DNA of 64,000 nt from Alphaproteobacteria bacterium (GCA_030835385.1 JAURPI010000022.1:62001-126000); one strand, 5' to 3'; counted from the stretch's first letter, positions 15,726 to 24,971 are shown. Numbers and translations: made by a program. The notes: generated from the sequence alone by a model not told the origin.

Positions 15726-17639
15726 ATGGCTAAAAGCAAAACAACAGCGCAGATTATCCAAACCAACAACAAGCCCTTTAAAAAGGTCAAAGTTGACGCC
15801 ATTACACTCGACATCGTCGAGAGCGCGCTTAGAAACGCACGCTACGAAATGGACGCCACCGTGTTCCGGACGGCGATGTCACCGGGCATTCGCGAACAGC
15901 ATGATGCGTTCCCGCTGATTGCTGACCGCAACGGTAAGATGGTGGTTGGGCAGTTTGGATCTTTCATCTCTGGCTTCCTCGAAGGCTATGACGGCACCAT
16001 CGAAGAAGGCGACGTCTTCTTCACCAACGATCCGTACAAGGTTCAGGGCGCTGTCAGTCACGCCAATGACTGGCTCATCGTGCTGCCGATCTTCTACACT
16101 GGACGTCTGGTGGGATGGTCCTGTCACTTCGGTCACATGACCGACAACGGCGGTAAAGTCCCAGGCTCTATGCCCACGGATGCCACGACCATCTTTGAAG
16201 AAGGTCTCGTGACCCCGCCGACCAAGCTCTACAAGAAGGGCGTTCTGCAGGAAACCTTGCTTGAGCTCATGCTCAACCAGGTGCGCTTGCCGACGTGGAA
16301 CCGATCTGACCTCAACGCCATTCTTGCCGCCTGTCGTGTGGCTGAGAAGCGCGTCAAGGAAATGTGTGATCGTTTCGGTGTTGATACTTACGTGTCAGCC
16401 ACACAAGCGGCGCTTGATCGGAACTTGCGCGCAGTTGGTGGTCTGATTCAGCAGGCCATTGGTGAGGATCCTGTCAGCTTCGAAGATTACATCGATGACG
16501 ACGGTCGCGGTTATGGTCCGTACAAGATCAAGTGCACCATGTGGCGTGAAGGCAAAAAGGTCATCCTCGATTGGGAGGGCACAGACCCACAAGCGGTTGG
16601 CTCGATCAATTTCTACCTGAACGAAAACATGCTCAAGATGTTCTGGGGCGTGTACATGATCATGGTCTTTGACCCGGAAATTCTGTTCAACGACGGGTTC
16701 TATGATCTGATTGATGTGCGTATTCCGCAGGGCACGCTGCTAAAGCCGAACTTCCCGGCTGCGCTGTCGTGTCGGACCCACGCTCTGGGCCGTATCTTTG
16801 ATACCTTTGCGGCTTTGCTCGGCCAGAAGAACCCTGATTTCTTGGCCGCTGCTGGCTTCTCCTCATCTCCTCACTTTATGTACTCGGGTACAGACAGTCG
16901 TGGTGAGTGGTATCAGCTCTATCAAATTGGCTTCGGCGGCATCCCCGCTCGCCCACATGGCGACGGACCGGATGGTCACTCCATGTGGCCGAGCTTCACC
17001 AACGTGCCGCAGGAATACCTGGAAGCCTACTTCCCACTGCGTATCGAGAAGCATGAGACGGTCGCCGATACCGGTGGTGCCGGATTCTATCGCGGCGGCA
17101 ACGCCCTTCGCGTGGACTATGGCTTCCTCGAAGACGGTGAAATCTCGATCCACGATGACCGTTGGTTGACATACCCTTGGGGTGTCACGGGCGGCGAGCC
17201 TGGCGAGCGGTCGATCAAGGTCATGTATCGCGGTGGCTACGACACTGGAATCGTCGAGTATCACCTGTCGAAGTGTGACAACGTCAAGGTGAAGGCAGGC
17301 GATATTCTGGCCTTTATCACTTGGGGTGGTGGCGGGGTCGGCAACCCGCTTGAGCGTCCTGCCGAAACCGTTGGCCTTGAGATTCGCCGTGGCTTGGTCA
17401 CGCCGGACGGTGCGCTCCGCTACGGTGTTGTCGCCAATAAAGCCGGCAAGGTTGATGAGGCTGCAACCAAGAAGCTGCGCAAGCAGATGCAAGCCAAGCG
17501 TCCAAAGAAGACCCCGGTCTTCGATATGGGTCCTGACCTTAAGACCATTCTCGACAACTGTGAGGAAGAAACACATCTGGAAGCGCCTCGACCTCCGATC
17601 TTCCAACCAGAGAACGAGTTAAAGCAGGCTGCTGAATAG
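15726..17639 (+). CDS. hyuB: hydantoinase/oxoprolinase family, subunit B
   Basis: 637 residues; AGGAG lies 8 nt upstream. It has family B features: an early DAITLDIVESALRNARYEMDA-type helix, NDPYKVQGAVSHANDW, the His-rich segment CHFGHMTDNGG and a Gly-rich C-terminal WGGGGVGNPLERP. The N-terminus is Lys-rich (KSKTTAQ, KPFKKVKVD). It partners HyuA, and the pair should act on a cyclic amide, ureide or related substrate. Both isochorismatase-like genes in the region have N-carbamoyl-amidase character, which fits a hydantoin-type route, but a carboxylase role cannot be excluded. Confidence 0.92.
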   Translation: MAKSKTTAQIIQTNNKPFKKVKVDAITLDIVESALRNARYEMDATVFRTAMSPGIREQHDAFPLIADRNGKMVVGQFGSFISGFLEGYDGTIEEGDVFFTNDPYKVQGAVSHANDWLIVLPIFYTGRLVGWSCHFGHMTDNGGKVPGSMPTDATTIFEEGLVTPPTKLYKKGVLQETLLELMLNQVRLPTWNRSDLNAILAACRVAEKRVKEMCDRFGVDTYVSATQAALDRNLRAVGGLIQQAIGEDPVSFEDYIDDDGRGYGPYKIKCTMWREGKKVILDWEGTDPQAVGSINFYLNENMLKMFWGVYMIMVFDPEILFNDGFYDLIDVRIPQGTLLKPNFPAALSCRTHALGRIFDTFAALLGQKNPDFLAAAGFSSSPHFMYSGTDSRGEWYQLYQIGFGGIPARPHGDGPDGHSMWPSFTNVPQEYLEAYFPLRIEKHETVADTGGAGFYRGGNALRVDYGFLEDGEISIHDDRWLTYPWGVTGGEPGERSIKVMYRGGYDTGIVEYHLSKCDNVKVKAGDILAFITWGGGGVGNPLERPAETVGLEIRRGLVTPDGALRYGVVANKAGKVDEAATKKLRKQMQAKRPKKTPVFDMGPDLKTILDNCEEETHLEAPRPPIFQPENELKQAAE

Positions 17640-17665
17640 TCCTGCGGCGACAAAACAGATAAACG

Positions 17666-17698
17666 CGGGGCGGCCTTTTGGTCGCCCCGTTTTGTTTG
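17666..17698 (+). terminator. rho-independent terminator after hyuB
   Basis: A 10-bp stem (CGGGGCGGCC / GGTCGCCCCG, one G-U pair) around a TTTT loop is followed by TTTTGTTT. It lies 26 bp after the hyuB stop and only about 10 bp before the next ATG, so the downstream gene needs its own promoter or read-through. Confidence 0.9.
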
Positions 17699-17708
17699 GG
17701 GTAAGGCG

Positions 17709-18332
17709 ATGATCAACCCAACTGCTGAAAAACTGTTCGACCAAGCGCATCCCTCGGCCCAGCGCAACGTCGGGCCAATCGTCAAGGCGGTGTCCCCGTT
17801 GTTACCGGCGTCGGGTCTGGTGCTTGAGGTGGCCTCTGGTGGTGGATATCACTCAGCCGTGTTGGCAGGTGCAAACCCAAATTTGACGTGGCAGCCAACG
17901 GACCCTAACCCCGATGCACAAGGCCGTATTGCAAAATCGGTCGCTGATGCCGCGCTCCCAAATCTCAAGACGCCTCTTGAGCTGAATGCTGAGGCTGAAG
18001 ACTGGCCCGTTGAAACTGCAGCGGCCATGCTCTGTTGCAACATGATCCACATTGCGCCCTGGTCGGCAGCGGAAGGATTATTCGCCGGGGCCGGGCGCGT
18101 GTTGTCTGTCGGCGGTGTTTTGTTTCTGTACGGACCGTTCAAGGTCGATGGCCAACATACCGCGCAGTCAAACGAATCCTTTCAAGAGTGGCTGCAGAAT
18201 CAAGACCCAGCGTGGGGTGTGCGCGATGCAGAAGCAGTCGATGCTTTGGGCGCTCAGGTGGGTTTGGGGCTTGAACACACCATTGAGATGCCTAGTAACA
18301 ACATGCTGAGGGTGTATCGGCGCAGCGAGTAA
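17709..18332 (+). CDS. DUF938 family, methyltransferase-like protein
   Basis: 207 residues. Shows the DUF938 pattern: PTAEKLFDQAHPSAQRN, VLEVASGGGYHSAVLA (a SAM-binding-like glycine loop), WQPTDPNP, CNMIHIAPW, LYGPFKVDGQHTAQSN and the C-terminal EMPSNNMLRVYRR. These proteins have a Rossmann methyltransferase fold, but no reaction is established. It is unrelated to the four methyltransferases in the minus-strand cluster. It begins directly after the hyuB terminator. Confidence 0.88.
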   Translation: MINPTAEKLFDQAHPSAQRNVGPIVKAVSPLLPASGLVLEVASGGGYHSAVLAGANPNLTWQPTDPNPDAQGRIAKSVADAALPNLKTPLELNAEAEDWPVETAAAMLCCNMIHIAPWSAAEGLFAGAGRVLSVGGVLFLYGPFKVDGQHTAQSNESFQEWLQNQDPAWGVRDAEAVDALGAQVGLGLEHTIEMPSNNMLRVYRRSE

Positions 18333-18450
18333 GCCCCAAATTTTGCATGTCAATTTTCGGACAGGCGAAAGTTTACAATTTCATTTTTGTTTGAATCCGC
18401 AGTATCACTCCACCCGTTATGTTTCTAATCTCCAAGGTGGGTAGTCCGTT

Positions 18451-19674
18451 ATGGCCAATGGCCCAACTAAAGAAGATCTCGTTGTTGCTGCGCGTGCCCT
18501 GATCCCAACGCTGCGCGACCGTGCGGGGGAAGCAGAAGATTTATGCCGTCTGCCCGACGCTACAGTTGCTGACCTCAAAGCGGCAGGGCTGCACAAAGTG
18601 TATATGCCGCGCCGGTTCGGCGGTTGGGAAATGGATTGGGGCGCTCATATGGAGGTGTCCCGAGAAATTTCCCAAGCCTGCGGCTCGGCAGGGTGGATCA
18701 CGGGTCTCGTGTTTTCTCACATTATGTGGGTGTCCCGCTTCGCGGCTGACGCGCAGGAAGAATTTTTTGCCGCCAACCCTGACCCTATTCTCGCCACCGG
18801 GTCTGCCGGTGGCGGCGGCCTTACGGAAACTGATGACGGATACGAATTGACTGGCCGGTGGGGATTCACCAGTGGTATCGATCATTCTGATGGAGCCATG
18901 GTCACGGCCAAGCTTGGCGATGGCCCTATGTTCACCCACTTTGTTTTGCTGCAACCCGATGACTGGGAGAATGAAGGCAATTGGACGGCAGAAGGGTTGC
19001 GTGGCACAGGAAGCCACCACATCAAAGTAAGCGGTGCTCGCATTCCTGCCCATCGGGTAATCACGATGCAGGACATGTTGTCGCCCAATCCACCAGGTTC
19101 AAAGTTGCACGACAGTTACATCTACAAAGTGCGGCCAGCCGCCTATCAAAAGAGTTGGTTCGCGGGCATTCTCGTTGGTACCGCCATGGGCGCTCTGCAG
19201 GAATATGCGGCACTGACCAAAACCCGCAAAGGTGCATTGTTTGGCGAGTCTATTGTTGATCAAGTGCCGGTTCAGGTGCGGGTCGGCGAGGCGGCGGCTG
19301 AAATACACGCCGCCAATTTAATCGTCGAAAATTTCTGCAAGCTCTTGCACGACCGTGGATCTACTAGCCAAGACATCATCGGTGAGGATTTGCTTTCGGC
19401 AAAGCGCGATATGACGTTCGCGTCACGGCTTTGTGTCAAAGCGGCTGAACGTCTGTCGGGCATGATGGGTGTGTCCGCCCAGACCGGTCGTAACCCGGTG
19501 CAACGCCACTTCCGAGATTGCCGGACGGTGACCACTCATATCGAGCTGCAGTGGGACCATTCAATGGCCCCGACCGGCAAGTATTTGTTTGAGGTGCCAA
19601 CCGGTGACCCGCTAATTGATGGCGCCGAAATGGCAACGGAAGACGGTAACGCCCGTCTAGGGACGCGCGTATAA
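18451..19674 (+). CDS. acyl-CoA dehydrogenase-fold flavoenzyme (possible group D flavin monooxygenase)
   Basis: 407 residues. N-terminal helical domain (LKAAGLHKVYMPRRFGGWEMDW), middle beta domain (GYELTGRWGFTSGIDHSDG, then LRGTGSHHIKV) and C-terminal four-helix part (GMMGVSAQTGRNPVQRHFRDCRTVTTH). The middle and C-terminal segments resemble the flavin-dependent two-component monooxygenases (HsaA, HpaB or DszC type) more than classical acyl-CoA dehydrogenases, and no clear catalytic Glu for dehydrogenation is obvious. It would need a separate flavin reductase, which I do not see nearby. Convergent with the hydrolase at 19684. Confidence 0.8.
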   Translation: MANGPTKEDLVVAARALIPTLRDRAGEAEDLCRLPDATVADLKAAGLHKVYMPRRFGGWEMDWGAHMEVSREISQACGSAGWITGLVFSHIMWVSRFAADAQEEFFAANPDPILATGSAGGGGLTETDDGYELTGRWGFTSGIDHSDGAMVTAKLGDGPMFTHFVLLQPDDWENEGNWTAEGLRGTGSHHIKVSGARIPAHRVITMQDMLSPNPPGSKLHDSYIYKVRPAAYQKSWFAGILVGTAMGALQEYAALTKTRKGALFGESIVDQVPVQVRVGEAAAEIHAANLIVENFCKLLHDRGSTSQDIIGEDLLSAKRDMTFASRLCVKAAERLSGMMGVSAQTGRNPVQRHFRDCRTVTTHIELQWDHSMAPTGKYLFEVPTGDPLIDGAEMATEDGNARLGTRV

Positions 19675-19683
19675 AGGCGCCCG

Positions 19684-20508
19684 CTAGACCCGGCCTAACC
19701 AATCCATCACGATCTCGTTGAACTGAATTTTCTGTTTTTTGCCCGCGACCACATGGGCAACTTCCAGCAAATCGATTCCTTCCGCGTTGGGAATACCCTC
19801 CTGGATGGGGCGGGTCATACGCGGGCTCGTCACCGTATCCATGTGGCTGTGAATCACCAGGCTCGGACATTTAACCTTTGAAAGCTGGTCCGTGACATTG
19901 TGGTTCAAGCAGGCGTTTATGAACCGCTCGTGAGCCGTTAGGCGCCCGTTCAGTTCGCGCCAGGGGCCATCAGTACCCAGTAGCCGTTTGTAATTCTCGT
20001 TATAGAAGTCAGGCCGGAACGACATCATGCAAACAAAGCGTTGGAAGGCTTGCCATCCCATTTCTTTGTGAACATCGAGAAACAGGCGAATTTGTTCATT
20101 GAACAGGGGGTCTGTCGCGTCGGACCATGCACCCATGTTCATCATGGAGCGCACGAGGTCCGGGCGTTTGATGGCCATCACTTGGGCGATGCAGGCGCCC
20201 ATGCCGACCAGCCCAATCAGATGCGTGCCGCCGGTGTGACCCAGGTGTTCCAGAAGTTGGATGGCGTCATCGGCATACATATCGATGCTCGAATCTTGGG
20301 AGAGGTCGTCATCAGAGTCATATAGGCCCCGATAATCGATGATGATGGATTGGTAGCCTTCGCCTAAGCCGCGCGGCAAATGACCATGAGATCCGTGACA
20401 AAAAGAGCCCCAGCCTCCTTGGACCAGCACTGGTACGCCCTCACCATGGGTTTCGTAATACATCGTATGGCCGTTAATATCTGCGGTAGGCACGGCGGCG
20501 CTCCTCAT
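19684..20508 (-). CDS. alpha/beta hydrolase-fold protein lacking the nucleophile serine
   Basis: 274 residues. It has the alpha/beta hydrolase layout: GWGSFCHGSHGH oxyanion region, IIIDYRGLYDSD after strand 5, an acid residue at D224 (HSHMDTVTSP) and a His at H252 (EVAHVVAGKK). The nucleophile elbow, usually GxSxG, reads GLVGMGA at 99-105, so no Ser, Cys or Asp is at the expected place. Such proteins can be cofactor-free lyases or oxygenases, binding proteins, or inactive. Last gene of a minus-strand run, 68 bp after the membrane protein. Confidence 0.8.
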   Translation of the reverse strand: MRSAAVPTADINGHTMYYETHGEGVPVLVQGGWGSFCHGSHGHLPRGLGEGYQSIIIDYRGLYDSDDDLSQDSSIDMYADDAIQLLEHLGHTGGTHLIGLVGMGACIAQVMAIKRPDLVRSMMNMGAWSDATDPLFNEQIRLFLDVHKEMGWQAFQRFVCMMSFRPDFYNENYKRLLGTDGPWRELNGRLTAHERFINACLNHNVTDQLSKVKCPSLVIHSHMDTVTSPRMTRPIQEGIPNAEGIDLLEVAHVVAGKKQKIQFNEIVMDWLGRV

Positions 20509-20576
20509 TTGGTCTGGACAAATATGTGCCTTGCTTAGACGCTCGCCCCGTTTCGCGCAACCTTCGATGTCAGGTG

Positions 20577-21293
20577 CTAAAACTTCGCTACTGAAATCCA
20601 GATAACGATGGCCACCAGAGTCCAGATGCTTTTGACAAAGATCAGCATTTTAGAGCGGCGGCGCGTCAATTCTTCTTCCCGTTCTGGTGTTGAGCCGTTG
20701 GCAAAAATATCGGCAATCGCCTTTCGGGTATCCGGCAAATTAATCCGGATGCCGATGCCGCAGGACACGATGATTGCGAAGAGAACCAATTTGACCGCCA
20801 GCCAAGTAGCGACGATGGGGCCATCTCCAACCAGCGACCATATTGCGGTTCCGGCAAGAATTGCGGTGACTAAAACTCGCATAGTGATGTCGATGCGCCG
20901 GAAGTGCTGCTGGAACGCAATGTGTTTGTCAGGTCGCGTTTCGCCAAGGTTGGGGTGATCCACCCAAAACTGATGCCACAACCCAGCGAGCCAAACGACG
21001 CCGACCACCGCAGCGGCCAGGGCCAAGTCTGGACCATACCCACCGGTGAATCCCCAGCCGCCGAGAGCCGTCATGGTAATGCCCAACATCAGCAGGATGA
21101 CCACGGCAGAGCGTGGTCCCATGTCGAGGAAGCCGCCAAGTTTGCCCATGGCTGCGCGCGTCTCGATAGACAGTGTTGGATTACTTAAGCGAGCCCCGGC
21201 GTTATACACGCCCATATCCATGCCCAGCCAAAGGCCAGCCATGATGATGTGGAGAAACTTGAGAATCGTATACGGGTCGAGCAGTAAATCCAT
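20577..21293 (-). CDS. multi-pass membrane protein of unknown function
   Basis: 238 residues with about five or six hydrophobic segments: near 8-28, 60-80, 88-108, 138-158, 163-183 and 215-236. The loop containing WHQFWVDHPNLGETRPDKH has several His residues, as in heme- or copper-associated membrane proteins, but no clear signature is present. A charged loop (PEREEELTRRRSK) precedes the last helix. It lies 20 bp after the isochorismatase-like gene, so it is probably co-transcribed. Function not recognised. Confidence 0.75.
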   Translation of the reverse strand: MDLLLDPYTILKFLHIIMAGLWLGMDMGVYNAGARLSNPTLSIETRAAMGKLGGFLDMGPRSAVVILLMLGITMTALGGWGFTGGYGPDLALAAAVVGVVWLAGLWHQFWVDHPNLGETRPDKHIAFQQHFRRIDITMRVLVTAILAGTAIWSLVGDGPIVATWLAVKLVLFAIIVSCGIGIRINLPDTRKAIADIFANGSTPEREEELTRRRSKMLIFVKSIWTLVAIVIWISVAKF

Positions 21294-21313
21294 AACACTA
21301 TCGCTGTGGCCAA

Positions 21314-21955
21314 TTACTCGGCAGCTATGCGTCCTTTTGTTTTGTTGAGATGTTCCATGACTGAGGCTGCGTCCATGATGTCGGCGTAGCGTCGTCCAAC
21401 ATCTCGCAAGTTGTCATCATGTGGCCCTTGATCCATGTCGCCACAACAATCATGAGGCACAATGACGCGATAGCCGTATGAGAACGCGTCATTGATGGAG
21501 GCGCGTACGCAGCCCGATGTGGTGCAGCCGGTTACGATCACCGTATCTACACAGTTCTTATTGAGGAAATTGGTCAGCGGTGTGCCGAAGAAGATGGACG
21601 GCGCATGTTTCCAGAAGTTGAAGTCGTGGTCCGGGTCGTACACACGAGGGTCCATTGCTGTTTGTGGGTCATCGTAGAACCAATCCTCGTATAGGCACCC
21701 GATTTTCCAGTACCCCATATCCAGTTTAGACCCCCAGCCCACCCGGCAGCTGGCCACTGGCACATCGTTTTCTCGCGCTACCGATAACAGTTTTGAAGTC
21801 TGTTCGACAGCGGCGTGAACATGAGCGGATCCACCCAACGTGTATTTTGGATCGGTGAAGCCCAACTGAAAGTCGACCACGACGACGGCGGGCCGCTCGC
21901 CAAACCCGATACTCAACTCGCCATAACTGGCGTCTGCGTACTTTGAGTCTGTCAT
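21314..21955 (-). CDS. isochorismatase-family amidohydrolase (second copy)
   Basis: 213 residues from ATG 21955, which has a textbook ribosome site (AGGAGG, 7 nt spacer); the longer upstream frame is not used. Catalytic residues are D28 in VVVDFQLGF, K116 in NFWKHAPSIFF and C149 in TTSGCVRAS, with GCCGD-type loop residues after (HDCCGDMDQGPH). The TSGCVRA motif is shared with the enzyme at 10305 and points to the N-carbamoylsarcosine-amidase-like branch. It follows the broken receiver-MBL gene by 76 bp and leads the membrane protein and hydrolase genes. Confidence 0.87.
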   Translation of the reverse strand: MTDSKYADASYGELSIGFGERPAVVVVDFQLGFTDPKYTLGGSAHVHAAVEQTSKLLSVARENDVPVASCRVGWGSKLDMGYWKIGCLYEDWFYDDPQTAMDPRVYDPDHDFNFWKHAPSIFFGTPLTNFLNKNCVDTVIVTGCTTSGCVRASINDAFSYGYRVIVPHDCCGDMDQGPHDDNLRDVGRRYADIMDAASVMEHLNKTKGRIAAE

Positions 21956-22031
21956 GGGGTTTCCTCCTGTTGTTGGAGAGTAGCGCTGGTGGCGAGACCT
22001 GTCCAAAGAAGAACAGCGCCTAAGGTCTAAA

Positions 22032-23251
22032 TCAAGGGTAATATGTAGAGCCTTCCTGCGGGGCCTCAACCGTAGTGTCAGTGTTCATGGCGGACATCAT
22101 ATCTCGGGCGAAAGACAATTTCAGGTCGATGTCGTCGTCACTCTGGTCTGGGTCGTGATGGAATAGATGCAGCTCTTTGACTTTAGCGGCGGCAGCTATT
22201 TCAACAACTCGGCCGACGGGAGAGTGTCCCCAGTGAATCTTTTTGGGGTATTCATCATCAAAGTAGGTGGTGTCGGTGATCAGAATTTCAGAGCCTTTGA
22301 CGAAATCGATGAGTTTCTTCTCGTACGGTTCGTTCTGAAATCCTGATTCTGCGTATATAACTCATTGTCCGTGACGGAACAGACCGACTTACCGTCAAAG
22401 GTGACGCGAAAGCCCACGCAATTTTCTATGTGGGACAACAACATTGTTTCAATCACGATATTGTCGTCGATGGTTATGGTTTCTTCGCCGATATCTTGGA
22501 AACTGATCGATGCGCCCATGTCTGTCACAAGAATGGGGAAAAACACGTCGTCCATCTGAGCTGAGATCAGGTCTTCAGTAGTGCGTTCGCCGTGTTTCGC
22601 GCCGACGACTTTAAATTTATTCCCCGGCACGCAGAATGGGGCAAAGAATGGAAACTCGTTGATGTGGTCCCAGTGCGGGTGTGAGATGAAAATATGCGCC
22701 GACAGCTTGCCGCCGTGGTCTTTCATAATTGAATCTGAGAGGGTCTTGATGCCTGTGCCTGCATCGAAGATCAGCGTGCGCTCATTGGGAAACGTCATCG
22801 TGACGCAGGATGTGTTGCCGCCATAGCGCAGGGAATTGTGTCTGGGCACTGGAAGGGTGCCAAGGACACCCCAGTAGTTGACGCTAAAACAGGCGTTAAC
22901 GATATCGCGAACGCCGGCGGCAAATGTTGCAGGTTTGACACGTTTTATAATATAGCCGTCAGCGCTAGCTTGTTTGGCGCGGCGTTTGTCAAAGTCGTAG
23001 GCCTTGCCGGAGACGATCACAACTTTGACCTACTTGAGAGCAGGGTCGTCTTTAATCTGACGGCATAGCTCGATGCCATCCACATCGGGCATCATAATAT
23101 CCATGAGAACGACATCGAATTGACCAGCGCGGACTTGCGCGATCAGGTCGTTTTCAAAGTCGGCGACTTCGCATTCGAAGCCATCGCTTTTCAGCAACCC
23201 ACTCGTTACGTCGGATACTGTCTTGTCATCATCAATGATGAATGCGCGCAC
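22032..23251 (-). pseudogene. response-regulator receiver fused to metallo-beta-lactamase domain, broken twice
   Basis: Starts at GTG 23251 with AAGGG upstream. The receiver domain begins IIDDDKTV with phospho-acceptor D51 (VVLMDIMMPDVDG). An in-frame TAG at 23030-23032 (..DPALK-stop-VKVVIVSGK..) interrupts it; CAG to TAG is a plausible origin. The same frame then finishes the receiver (ADGYIIKRVKP) and enters a metallo-beta-lactamase fold with ISHPHWDH. Near 22352-22360 the frame is lost; one base added there restores the expected ending (SEILITDTTYFDDEYP, WGHS, LHLFHHDPDQSDDD) up to the TGA at 22032-22034. Intact it would be about 405 aa: a phosphorylation-controlled hydrolase. It lies 38 bp after the flavoprotein gene. 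Confidence 0.85.
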
Positions 23252-23289
23252 TGTACTACCCTTATATCCTAATATTTTTTGTTCTGGCG

Positions 23290-24765
23290 TTATGCATTGG
23301 GCCGCACATTTGCATTGAGGCGAAAGAAGTTGGTGGGATCATACTTATTCTTTACTTGAACCAAACGCGCGTGATTGCTGCCGTAGTTTGAATTCACTTG
23401 CCCCTGGTCTTCGTCAATCAATTGGTTGACGTAGAATCCACGCGTAAACGGTTCAACATCATTCCAATAGGCGCGGTTCCAGGAAATATTCTCTTCATCC
23501 ACATCTGTATTGGCCGCATCCCACGTGCTCGTGGAATCGATATTAAAAGATGCGTCACGATGCGCCCAAACGGTGTCTTCGGCGCCAACCCGAGCCGGGG
23601 CGCCGTCCATTGGCAGCAATCCAACGCTGAAGCTTCGGCTTGCCATCGGCTCAATCCGTTCAATGACCGTAGTGATGAGGTCGTCGTTAACCTCTCGCAG
23701 AAAGCCACCTTTCGCGTAACGCCGTTTTCCAGGTGCATTCACGCCGTCATCGGCGACCTTTTGAATTTTGAGGTACTCAATCGGAATGACTCTATCTGAT
23801 ATGGCATTACCAAAGTCTCGTAGGGGCTTGAGCACGCGATCAACATTTGATGGATCACCAAAGTAATTGCCGCCGATACTGACACCGCCAGTGCCATCTT
23901 CCCGCATAGACACACCACCGAGGATAAAGAGGTCCTCGTGGGCGTCATCGCAAAAATCGAAGTACAGTTTCAATGCGTCTTTAGCGACGGACATGGGATA
24001 TCGCATACCAAAGTTAATTACCATTGGGTTCATGGCGTGCAGCTGGAACTTAAACTTCGTCACAATGCCGAAGTTACCGCCACCACCACGTACTCCCCAA
24101 TACAGGTCAGGGTTTTCTTTGGCATTGGCTTTGAGCACTTTTCCGTCAGCGGTCACAATTTCAACGCCAAGCACGTTATCGATAGACAAGCCGAAGCGGC
24201 GTTGCAGCCGGCCCATACCACCACCCAACGTCAAACCGCCAACACCAGTATGAGATACAACACCCGCCGTGGTCGCTAGACCCAATGGCAACGCTTTACG
24301 ATCCAGATCCCCGAGTAAGGCGCCGCCTTCGACATACGCTGTCTTGTCGGCGACATTGATGTCGACCCGATTCATGTACGAGAGGTCGATAACCAAACCG
24401 CCATCGCAGACACTTTTACCTGACATGCTGTGACCGCCGCAGCGCACCGCAGTCAGTAGGTTGTTAGACCGAGCAAAGTTCACTGCAGCCACTGCGTCAT
24501 CGACACTTGTGCAGCGAGCGATCAGAGCAGGGCGTCGATCCCAAAACCGATTCCACACTTGTCGGGCGATGTCATAACCGGTGCTGTCCGGCTGCATGAG
24601 TATACCGCTCAGGCTGTCTGCGAAATCACGGATGTCTGCTTTATCGAGCGAGATGTCAGCCCCATCCAGATTGATGGCCGGTAAATCGGCCGCCCAAACT
24701 TGTTTCAGGGGCAGCGTCGAAACGGCAGCCGCCGCAACGGATTTAAGGAGTGCTCTGCGTTGCAT
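23290..24765 (-). CDS. secreted FAD-linked oxidoreductase, berberine-bridge type
   Basis: 491 residues from ATG 24765; the first 26 residues form an export leader (MQRRALLKSVAAAAVSTLPL, ending VWAA). The PCMH FAD domain has VRCGGHSMSG, where H112 should carry the covalent FAD; the second site reads VVSHTGVGGLTLGGGMG and has no Cys, so mono-covalent FAD is expected. The C-terminus is a BBE domain (NYGSNHARL, KNKYDPTNFFRLNANV). These enzymes oxidise sugars, alcohols or alkaloid-like compounds with oxygen. Divergent from the TRAP genes; the broken receiver-MBL gene follows. Confidence 0.9.
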   Translation of the reverse strand: MQRRALLKSVAAAAVSTLPLKQVWAADLPAINLDGADISLDKADIRDFADSLSGILMQPDSTGYDIARQVWNRFWDRRPALIARCTSVDDAVAAVNFARSNNLLTAVRCGGHSMSGKSVCDGGLVIDLSYMNRVDINVADKTAYVEGGALLGDLDRKALPLGLATTAGVVSHTGVGGLTLGGGMGRLQRRFGLSIDNVLGVEIVTADGKVLKANAKENPDLYWGVRGGGGNFGIVTKFKFQLHAMNPMVINFGMRYPMSVAKDALKLYFDFCDDAHEDLFILGGVSMREDGTGGVSIGGNYFGDPSNVDRVLKPLRDFGNAISDRVIPIEYLKIQKVADDGVNAPGKRRYAKGGFLREVNDDLITTVIERIEPMASRSFSVGLLPMDGAPARVGAEDTVWAHRDASFNIDSTSTWDAANTDVDEENISWNRAYWNDVEPFTRGFYVNQLIDEDQGQVNSNYGSNHARLVQVKNKYDPTNFFRLNANVRPNA

Positions 24766-24913
24766 GGTTATCTCAGTAATAGTTTCGAGTCCTGCAGCAG
24801 CATAGGCAGCTAAGAGCCCATAAGCCAGGGGCATCACCAGCGAAATTTTGCACAGCAAAACCGCACAGCGAATTTAGAAGGGCGTATTCAGGATTGTGAA
24901 AGAGAGGAAGAAC

Positions 24914-24971
24914 AAGACCGACGCCATGCCCGGGTAGGAAGGGTGAGTTAAATCAACATGACGTCGGTCTT
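24914..24971. repeat. 10-bp perfect inverted repeat in a 359-bp divergent intergenic region
   Basis: AAGACCGACG at 24914-24923 is repeated in inverse orientation at 24962-24971, with 38 bp between. It lies between the divergent flavoprotein (start 24765) and TRAP binding-protein (start 25125) genes, where two half-sites for a looping or multimeric regulator would make sense. The rest of 24766-25124 holds no credible gene; a GC-rich patch at 25020-25070 contains two copies of CCGAACGGCC. Confidence 0.35.
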
